A stretch of 64,000 nucleotides of DNA from JBCCCJ01 sp039029315 (GTDB lineage Bacteria; Bacteroidota; Bacteroidia; J057), in NCBI GenBank assembly GCA_039029315.1, contig JBCCGK010000016.1, forward strand, positions 89,933 to 153,932, in the 5' to 3' direction. Below the pieces are notes generated by a model. The model did no database searches. It had not been told where the DNA came from and was given only the letters and a program-made list of their open reading frames with translations. Made by a program: the position numbers and the translations under genes. This document shows, one piece after another, positions 58,146 to 64,000 of this stretch. Numbering within the stretch: the stretch's first letter is position 1; each line of letters starts with the position of its first letter.

Positions 58146-61115
58146 ATGAACAATTTTTTATTTTCCTCCCTCTACTGGAGACATTTCAGTACATTTCTAC
58201 TTGTATTCCTCATTGGGGGTATGATGAGTCAGGCCCAAATCGCATATGTGCCCAATTCTGATGATGGAACGCTTAGTGTTATTGACGTCGTACACAAGAA
58301 TGTGGTACGAACCATCCCCATTGGTCCAGACCCAAGAGGCGTATCCTCCAGCCCGGATGGTACTCGTGTTTATGTATCAGATGAAGGCGGAGATGCTGTG
58401 CAAATCATCAGTACCGCAACAAATTCAGTGATTGATTCTGTTGTCGTAGGAAATGGGCCAGCAGGCATATGGGTATCGCCCGATAACAACAGAGTTTATG
58501 TCGCAGATTATTGTGATAGTACTGTCAGTGTGATTGATGCGACTGGAGATAGCCTCCTGACCAAGATTCCTGTAGGCGTAGAACCCGGCGGAGTGATGGT
58601 CAGCCCCGATGGAAGCGAGGTATGGGTTACTATTTATTCCACAGACGAAGTGATGGTGATTGACGCTACTACCAATACAGTTACGGATACCATTTCTGTG
58701 GGATTAGGTCCTCAAGTTGTGATGATCAGCCCTGATGGAAGCCAAGCTTTTGTATCAAACACGGACACAAGCTTCATTTCTGTCATTGATGCTGCGACTA
58801 AAACGGTGACTTCCACTCTAAGTGTCATGGGCGAACCTAGAGGATTATTTTTCTCACCTGATGGAGATCGTTTGTATGCGACTACCATTGAAGATACAAT
58901 AGGCTATGTCTATTACTTTGATATCACAAATAATTTTGCAGAACTCACTGTTCAGGTCGATGGGGAACCTACTGGTATTTGTGTTACACCAGATGGTGCA
59001 GAGATCTATGTAGCCAACTACTCTGATGACAATGTCATGATCCTCGATGCGGCTTCACTGGCTATCACAGATGTAATACCAGTAGGTGCAGGTCCCATTT
59101 CAGTTGGAAACTTCATTTCTTCCTATACACATCCTTATAATGAGACCTTGTTTGAGTTCACTGCTGTTGGGCAGGAAGTTCACTTCACTGATCTGTCTCA
59201 TGGAACTGAAGTGAGCCGCCTCTGGCAGTTCGGTGATGGGGGATCAAGCACAGATGCCAACCCAACACATTTTTATGCTATCCCGGATTCACATCTGGTT
59301 ACTCTGACTGTGATTTATGAGAATGGAGATACTCTTCCTTATTCCCGTCTGTTGGTGATTGATGAATTTCCAATGGCGCATCACCAGACAGTTGCTGTTC
59401 CACAAAACTCTCCTGCTTATGCCATCGATGTGATGACTGAGTTTGGCTATACGACAGCTGATCATCAGATTCAGCTTTTGTCAGCGACTACCTATGGACC
59501 ATTTGAAGGCTCCGCTTCGGTTTCTGGTGCAGCGATTTCTTATCAGCCCAATGCGGGTTATGTCGGGACTGATATCATTGAATATTCCATTTGTAGCATT
59601 GCCAATCCGGCTCTGTGTGATACTGGAAGCATATTCATCGATGTCTTTGAAGGCAACTGTGCCTATATCATGCAAGGATACTCTACCACCAAACGATGCC
59701 CCAATACCTGTGGTGAACCCGGTGGCGATTTACTCCCACCCGCTCAACCGACACCCGATGGCTGCTGGGGATATGTATTCTTCTTCGAAAATACCAGCAA
59801 TGAGCCCATGACAGAACTGAATGCAGATTTCTTCATTGATGGTGCGATGACTTTTGATGAAGGAAGTGGGCAGATAGATGGGGGACATTCTACCACGGCA
59901 GCCATGGTCACTGTGACCTTTGACAGTGCTTTAAGAAAAGTGAATTTCCAACTAGCTGCAGGCGAGCAAATTATGCCACATGAAATCTATGAATATTCAT
60001 TCAGAGTGGACATCAATGACTTGCCGACCAATGGCCCAGGCACTGAGTACCATACGCATATGGAGGGATACGCTCGCTGTGCTGCTGGAAAAGGAGAAGT
60101 AGCAGAAATCGAATTATATGAACTGGAAGGGGGAGCTTGTGATCCCAATGAAATCTCGGTCTTGCCTGAAGGATGCGGTCCAATGAAGGCGATAGGGAGA
60201 GAGGTTACAACACTCACATATACCATTGAGTTTGAAAATGAAGGCAGTGGTGCAGCCAAAGATGTCAGCATTCGCGACGTATTGCCTGATGGCTTGGACA
60301 TGAGCACACTCCATGTCATAGATGGCGCACCCTTCCGCCCACAAGTCAGCAGAAATCCTGCGATTGATTCCAGTGAGGTGAATTTCATTTTCCACAATAT
60401 TCATTTGCCTCCTGCTTCTCAAGACTCTCTGGGAAGCCGCGGCCATGTGAAATTTACCATTGACATCAAAGCCAATCTCCCTGCTGGAACCCTCATCGAA
60501 AACTGGGCTGATATTTTCTTTGATCAGCAGTTTCCAGTCAGAACAGACACCACTCTGACCACTGTGGAAGATGCGCCTGGACCGATTTCTGGTCTGAGAG
60601 GGGATACTGTTCTGCTCAATGGCGATTTCCCTTGTTATCCCATAACTCCCAATGCGACTGGAGGATCTGGCGATTATTCTTATCTGTGGACAGGTGATTT
60701 CACAGTTGCCAATTTAACTTTATGTCCTTTTGCTACAGGTTTCTTTGAGCTCTGGATCACTGACAATGTGACGGGTTGTGTAACCTATGATCGCCATAAT
60801 TATACCTTTGTAGACTCATTACCTACCAGCATCGACAAAGACTTGATCCGACCAATGGAGGTCATAGTTGCGCCGAATCCATTTGCTTCTCAGACGACCA
60901 TTAGCATTTCGGGAGATGAGAATGCAGAGCTGGAGGTAGCAGTTTACAATAGCCTCGGTCAAAAAGTAGCAGACTTGTTTGATGGACGGATTCTTGCCGG
61001 ACAACGAATGGATCTCCCGTTTAATGGAATCGGTCTTCCTGCTGGCATGTATTTCTATCGCCTGAGCAATCGACAAGGGCTGCGTCAGACTGGTAAGCTG
61101 ATCTTAACGAGATAA
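58146..61115 (+). CDS. Large T9SS protein: YVTN beta-propeller, PKD and DUF11-like domains
   Basis: 989 residues from ATG 58146; the frame begins at 58086, but this ATG aligns with that of the paralogue at 7954. Signal peptide to SQAQ31. Residues 33-325 are seven YVTN blades (IAYVPNSDDGTLSVIDVV, GVSSSPDGTRVYVSDEGGDA, IVYVADY-type turns). Residues about 335-415 are a PKD domain (VHFTDLSHGTEVSRLWQFGD). Then come an Ig-like/cadherin-type stretch (SYQPNAGYVGTDIIEYSICS), a Cys-rich part (TTKRCPNTCGEPGGDL) and a DUF11/DUF7619-like domain (VTTLTYTIEFENEGSGAAKD, LPDGLDMSTLHVID). Type A T9SS domain at 905-989 (VIVAPNPFASQT, LPAGMYFYRL, GKLILTR). It carries the family-1 pair upstream. Large surface or secreted protein; binding function likely, ligand unknown. 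Confidence 0.9.
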   Translation: MNNFLFSSLYWRHFSTFLLVFLIGGMMSQAQIAYVPNSDDGTLSVIDVVHKNVVRTIPIGPDPRGVSSSPDGTRVYVSDEGGDAVQIISTATNSVIDSVVVGNGPAGIWVSPDNNRVYVADYCDSTVSVIDATGDSLLTKIPVGVEPGGVMVSPDGSEVWVTIYSTDEVMVIDATTNTVTDTISVGLGPQVVMISPDGSQAFVSNTDTSFISVIDAATKTVTSTLSVMGEPRGLFFSPDGDRLYATTIEDTIGYVYYFDITNNFAELTVQVDGEPTGICVTPDGAEIYVANYSDDNVMILDAASLAITDVIPVGAGPISVGNFISSYTHPYNETLFEFTAVGQEVHFTDLSHGTEVSRLWQFGDGGSSTDANPTHFYAIPDSHLVTLTVIYENGDTLPYSRLLVIDEFPMAHHQTVAVPQNSPAYAIDVMTEFGYTTADHQIQLLSATTYGPFEGSASVSGAAISYQPNAGYVGTDIIEYSICSIANPALCDTGSIFIDVFEGNCAYIMQGYSTTKRCPNTCGEPGGDLLPPAQPTPDGCWGYVFFFENTSNEPMTELNADFFIDGAMTFDEGSGQIDGGHSTTAAMVTVTFDSALRKVNFQLAAGEQIMPHEIYEYSFRVDINDLPTNGPGTEYHTHMEGYARCAAGKGEVAEIELYELEGGACDPNEISVLPEGCGPMKAIGREVTTLTYTIEFENEGSGAAKDVSIRDVLPDGLDMSTLHVIDGAPFRPQVSRNPAIDSSEVNFIFHNIHLPPASQDSLGSRGHVKFTIDIKANLPAGTLIENWADIFFDQQFPVRTDTTLTTVEDAPGPISGLRGDTVLLNGDFPCYPITPNATGGSGDYSYLWTGDFTVANLTLCPFATGFFELWITDNVTGCVTYDRHNYTFVDSLPTSIDKDLIRPMEVIVAPNPFASQTTISISGDENAELEVAVYNSLGQKVADLFDGRILAGQRMDLPFNGIGLPAGMYFYRLSNRQGLRQTGKLILTR

Positions 61116-61170
61116 GCGATTACGATTCATACAGATCTGGCAGCAAGACTGTCAGAGCAGATTGAGGGAT

Positions 61171-61324
61171 GGACGGAAAGCCTCGTCTTTCCGTCCTCGC
61201 TTCTGGCCCTGAGACAAGCCCGTCTGCTTCTGAATGAATAAGATTTTCAAGTTCCAAGGGTATCAGATCTTCCGATCTGATCATACAGGAGGGCAGGAAG
61301 TAGATTCTTCCTGTCCTTTTTCCT
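61171..61324 (+). terminator. Three hairpins after the large YVTN gene
   Basis: GGACGGAAAG (61171-61180) with CTTTCCGTCC (61187-61196), no T-run; ATCAGATC (61262) with GATCTGAT (61274-61281); and GGGCAGGAAG (61291-61300) with CTTCCTGTCC (61307-61316) followed by TTTTTCC. The last is the real terminator; the first, with the 33 bp before it, is repeated at 8108-8194. Confidence 0.65.
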
Positions 61325-61345
61325 TTTCAAGTATACCAGGAATTC

Positions 61346-61573
61346 TTATTGTGCCTCCACCCTGTCAATCAATGAAAAGGCAACCTGGAAGATGTTATTT
61401 TTGAGCATCTCTCGTTCATTCAAACTGATGGTATCTCGATGTTGTAGCTGTTCGAATTCCAGCCATCGTCGCTTCACATTGAGCAAATCATGTTGAAGGC
61501 TTGTGATTGTGGCCCGAGAAAGTAAGAGGTCCAGGACCTCGATTACTTGCCCTTTTACCAATTGCTCTTTCAA
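61346..61573 (-). CDS. Orphan EAD11-like effector-associated domain, possibly a gene fragment
   Basis: 75 residues from a TTG at 61573. The sequence LKEQLVKGQVIEVLDLLL, then a central charged helix (VKRRWLEFEQLQHRDT) and ISLNEREMLKNNIFQVAFSL then IDRVEA, fits the EAD11-type domain: xxLIxxGxxxxALxxLL at the start, G/T-x-I-S-x-x-E-x-x-x-x-x-N-x-I-x-x-x-L-L-x-L-I-D at the end. Such domains are usually fused to a protease, caspase or TIR effector or to NTPases in Bacteroidota conflict systems. Here nothing is fused. The frame remains open upstream to about 61666 (SRPAKRQLELALETRSTTKE) but has no ATG, so the gene may have lost its start. It lies 170 bp downstream of the LytTR gene. Confidence 0.5.
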   Translation of the reverse strand: MKEQLVKGQVIEVLDLLLSRATITSLQHDLLNVKRRWLEFEQLQHRDTISLNEREMLKNNIFQVAFSLIDRVEAQ

Positions 61574-61742
61574 CTCCTTAGTTGTCGATCTGGTTTCCAG
61601 GGCCAGTTCCAGTTGTCTTTTGGCTGGGCGACTAGACTCATCCTGAAGACAGCTAAAGAATATCCCCCTCTATCTTGTTCCTGTCCGACGAATCCTTATT
61701 CAAGAACAGTAGCATCAGCTAAAAATCAAGGTAAGGATTCCC

Positions 61743-62522
61743 CTAGCCCTTCAATCGCTCCAACACCGCTTTCTTATAGGTATCACTGATGCGGAGACAA
61801 CGATCATTCTGCATTTTCAGGCTGTAATCTCCCTCCCCCATTGCAATCAGTTCCTGAAGGTATGTCAGATTGATTAGACTGGATTTGTGAATTCGGATAA
61901 ATTGGGAAGGAAGAATCTTCTCAATATGGGTCATCGTCTCTCTGATTACGTGAACCTTGGCATGGGCATAAACTTCCAGATAATTCCCGGCACTACAGAT
62001 GTATTCGATCTGGTCTATCAAAATGAAATAGGTCCGTTTTCCTAACTTCACAGACAGTCGGTGTGCAGAAAAATCTGAAGAGGAAGGAGATTCCTCCATA
62101 GAAGAAAACAAAGCAGACAATTGTTGTGGTTGTGAAAATCCAGCATGTTGAATGTGGAACATGGTTTTTTGCATACACATGCTAAACCGCTCCTTGCTGA
62201 AGGGTTTTAGCAGGTAATCGATGGCAAACAAATCAAAAGCCTGGACAGCAAATTCATCATAGGCAGTGGCGAATATGATGTATGGTCGATCATCCGGGTG
62301 AATAGTTTGGACCAGCCGCATGCCATCCATGCCCGGCATATCGATATCCACAAACATCAGATCTACCTTTTGATTCTGAACAAAACTCAAGGCTTCTAGC
62401 CCATTTTCACACATCCCCACAAGCTGGATGAACGAATACTCCTCCAGCAAACGAGCAATGCGCTCTCCGGCAATGGGTTCGTCATCTACAATCAGGCAGC
62501 GAAGTGGTCTTTCAGTTGGCAT
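61743..62522 (-). CDS. LytTR response regulator, partner of the following kinase gene
   Basis: 259 residues from ATG 62522 (a GTG at 62525 is in frame). Receiver about 8-125: DDE at 13-15, phospho-acceptor D59 (LMFVDIDMPGMDG), T84 (IFATAYDE), K104 (DYLLKPFS). A linker of about 25 residues with SMEESPSSSD precedes the LytTR domain at 150-258 (LSVKLGKRTYFILIDQIEYI, FIRIHKSSLINLTYLQELIA, LRISDTYKKAVLERL). Its start codon overlaps the kinase stop (TGATG), so they are translated together. It resembles the typical LytR/AlgR pairs and is not close to LytTR 1-3. No 21-bp repeat pair of either family is seen near it. Confidence 0.93.
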   Translation of the reverse strand: MPTERPLRCLIVDDEPIAGERIARLLEEYSFIQLVGMCENGLEALSFVQNQKVDLMFVDIDMPGMDGMRLVQTIHPDDRPYIIFATAYDEFAVQAFDLFAIDYLLKPFSKERFSMCMQKTMFHIQHAGFSQPQQLSALFSSMEESPSSSDFSAHRLSVKLGKRTYFILIDQIEYICSAGNYLEVYAHAKVHVIRETMTHIEKILPSQFIRIHKSSLINLTYLQELIAMGEGDYSLKMQNDRCLRISDTYKKAVLERLKG

Positions 62523-63634
62523 CACTCAAGTGTCGGGAAGGTTGAAATAGGATAGAAAGGGAAACGAATCACTACCGTTGTTCCTCCTTCTGCAGGACTC
62601 TCCAGATCAAAACTGGCCTGCCCATCATATAGACTCGCAAGTCGTTGTTGCACCAACTCCAGCCCGATTCCATAGGAGATAGGAAAGCGAAGGCCATGAC
62701 CATTGTCCTGAATCAAGAGGATCAAGTCTGCCGCTTCTCTCTTTGCAGAAATGAGAACATGAGCAGCCTTGTCCAGGCCTTGAAAACCATGTTTGACAGC
62801 ATTTTCAAGCAAGGGCTGTAGAATCATATGTGGGATGGCGGCCTCAGCACAGTTCTCACAAATATCCAGTTCCAGTTCGATGGGATGACGAAAACGAACA
62901 CGCTCGATGTCCAAGTAGTGGGTCACAAATTCCAATTCTTCTCCCAGGCGAATGTTCTGCTTCTTACTTTGTCTCAAAGAAGATCGAAGCAAGAAACTCA
63001 GATCTTCCAGAATTTTCTGAGCTGCATCAATGTCCTTTTCCATCAAGCCTGATACTGTATTCAATGTATTGAAAATGAAGTGTGGATGCATCTGGGATTT
63101 GAGCAGATGAAGATTCGACTCAGCCAGCAATCCTGCCAATTTCATTTCATTGAGTTCTCGTTTTCGGGACACATGCACAAAACGCACAAGCATGGATATA
63201 CAGCTGATGATGACAATGGAGGAAAACATGTCAATTGTCTCTGAAGGAAAAAATCGGGCTTCTTTGTTTACCCATATATTGTCGGAGGAGAGCTGCTCTC
63301 CCGCAGACTCAATCGTCAATGGAAGAATGATTTCCCTGGAGAAAAAGTGGCTCCAGGCCATGGAACTGACTCCTGCCACCAGTAATATTCCCCCAAATGT
63401 CAGCAAGCAGGCCCGATTGTCAGCGCCCTTGTTGACCATGAGGATCAGGGCTGGAATGATGAGGAGGCTTACCAGCCATGCAAGGAATTCATCAGAAAAG
63501 GATATCAGCTGCATCTGTGCCAATGGTCCCCAAAGGGCCGACTTCAACAGGATCAGTGCAGAGATTCCTGTCCAAATCAGCGTGACCTCAATCATCTGTC
63601 TGAGCAATTCTTGTATGGAAAGACGTTGGTTCAT
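62522..63634 (-). CDS. LytS-like sensor histidine kinase
   Basis: 370 residues from ATG 63634 (MNQRLSIQELLRQMIEVTLI); ATGs at 63655 and 63685 and a GTG at 63706 are also in frame, so up to 24 residues may be missing here. Four transmembrane helices (about 18-35, 50-68, 77-96, 134-153) with an outer loop of about 37 residues between helices 3 and 4 (SREIILPLTIESAGEQLSSD) that lacks the His/Met pattern of the other kinase. His_kinase domain: H185 in LKSQMHPHFIFNTLNTVSGL; HATPase: IPHMILQPLLENAVKHGF, DNGHGLRFP, GIGLELVQQRLASLY. It is the cognate kinase of the LytTR gene, overlapping it at TGATG. Signal unknown. Confidence 0.92.
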   Translation of the reverse strand: MNQRLSIQELLRQMIEVTLIWTGISALILLKSALWGPLAQMQLISFSDEFLAWLVSLLIIPALILMVNKGADNRACLLTFGGILLVAGVSSMAWSHFFSREIILPLTIESAGEQLSSDNIWVNKEARFFPSETIDMFSSIVIISCISMLVRFVHVSRKRELNEMKLAGLLAESNLHLLKSQMHPHFIFNTLNTVSGLMEKDIDAAQKILEDLSFLLRSSLRQSKKQNIRLGEELEFVTHYLDIERVRFRHPIELELDICENCAEAAIPHMILQPLLENAVKHGFQGLDKAAHVLISAKREAADLILLIQDNGHGLRFPISYGIGLELVQQRLASLYDGQASFDLESPAEGGTTVVIRFPFYPISTFPTLE

Positions 63635-63796
63635 GTCATCTAGATAAAAGTACATTTCCGACCTGGAAGTAGCTGCCCTATTCATCCCAAAAAATAGCCA
63701 ATACACAACTTTTCAAAGCAGGCAGGCAGTTTTTTTCACAACATTCCTCCATCTTAGTTTGACTTTGGCCAAAATGGAAATTCAAATCTCTTTCCC

Positions 63797-64000
63797 GTAC
63801 ACTTTTACCAGTTTAGGCGAGCTGGCCCCCAAAATTCGGCAGCGCACCAGACCAACCGATCGGTAAACTGGGGTGGATTTGTGAGTTGGGCTTAGAATTT
63901 TGGCAGCGCACCGGACCATCCGATTGGCGGTTTTTACGCAACTTTTTGCCGCCAAAAAGTTGCAAAGAAATCTAAAAACAAAGGAAAAGAAAAAGTGTAC
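63797..64000. repeat. Repeat-rich palindromic element, cut by the right edge
   Basis: GTACACTTTT (63797-63806) is repeated inverted as AAAAGTGTAC (63991-64000). Inside lie two direct copies of a 31-bp unit, AATTCGGCAGCGCACCAGAC... at 63833 and AATTTTGGCAGCGCACCGGA... at 63897 (64-bp offset, about 85% identical by eye), and an 11-bp hairpin GCAACTTTTTG (63938-63948) / CAAAAAGTTGC (63953-63963). No coding frame. It may be a complete small element whose end coincides with the window edge, or part of a larger repeat. Confidence 0.55.

Noticed and set aside
62030..62045. GGTCCGTTTTCC as a further family-2 half-site
   Set aside because: It lies within the coding part of the LytTR gene at 61743 and has no partner 21 bp away.

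Overview
The window looks like chromosome of a marine- or environment-type Bacteroidota, probably near the Saprospiria/Lewinella-like lineages. The phylum call is firm. It rests on seven proteins with type A C-terminal sorting domains of the type IX secretion system (T9SS), a CarboxypepD_reg plus TonB-dependent receptor, five LytTR response regulators, an AraC-type hybrid two-component sensor, weak Shine-Dalgarno signals and a TAnnTTTG-type promoter. The lineage is a guess. I see no rRNA, tRNA, CRISPR array, transposase or prophage. Base composition looks even by eye (not computed).

Layout. 0-8 kb: a minus-strand operon of secreted proteins (S74/T9SS protein, a QAIARD-type protein, and a cut-off protein at the left edge), divergent from an ECF sigma factor with a TPR membrane partner; then a collagen-like lipoprotein, a decayed copy of the TPR gene and a YVTN beta-propeller T9SS protein. 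8.5-19 kb: an AraC-type hybrid sensor kinase, a translationally coupled cytochrome c/ThuA lipoprotein pair, enolase and a T9SS protein. 20-25 kb: an RND/MacB-like adaptor, a permease without its ATPase and a TolC-like channel, then an SGNH hydrolase and a MITE-like palindromic element. 25.5-30 kb: a surface-repeat protein, TonB receptor and GIN-domain lipoprotein operon. 30-37 kb: a GNAT enzyme, twin lipoproteins sharing an N-terminal cassette (one of them a YHYH protein), a MORN-like lipoprotein, a SCO1-like copper lipoprotein, and a LytS/LytTR pair whose sensor has a His/Met-rich outer loop. 37-42.5 kb: a penicillin-acylase-type hydrolase, a second ECF sigma factor with a membrane partner, a pentapeptide-repeat protein and a sugar-nucleotide epimerase.

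42.5-61 kb is the most interesting part. It holds a T9SS lysyl-endopeptidase-like protease, three LytTR regulators around a HisKA_2 sensor kinase, a 961-residue adhesin (Gly-rich, LamG, thrombospondin type 3, CBM3, T9SS), a small AraC regulator, a pair of secreted proteins like the pair at the left edge, and a 989-residue YVTN/PKD T9SS protein. Two families of paired direct repeats, all with an exact 21-bp period, lie upstream of these genes. Family 1 (TACCRTTCAGAACA twice) precedes the adhesin, the AraC gene, the large YVTN gene and, 50 kb away in reverse orientation, the small YVTN locus. Family 2 (TTGTCCGTTTTC twice) precedes two of the LytTR genes. I read this as an undescribed surface-protein regulon controlled by LytTR or AraC-type regulators, with LytTR autoregulation.

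61-64 kb: an orphan effector-associated-domain (EAD11-like) fragment, a second LytS/LytTR pair, and a repeat-rich element cut by the right edge.
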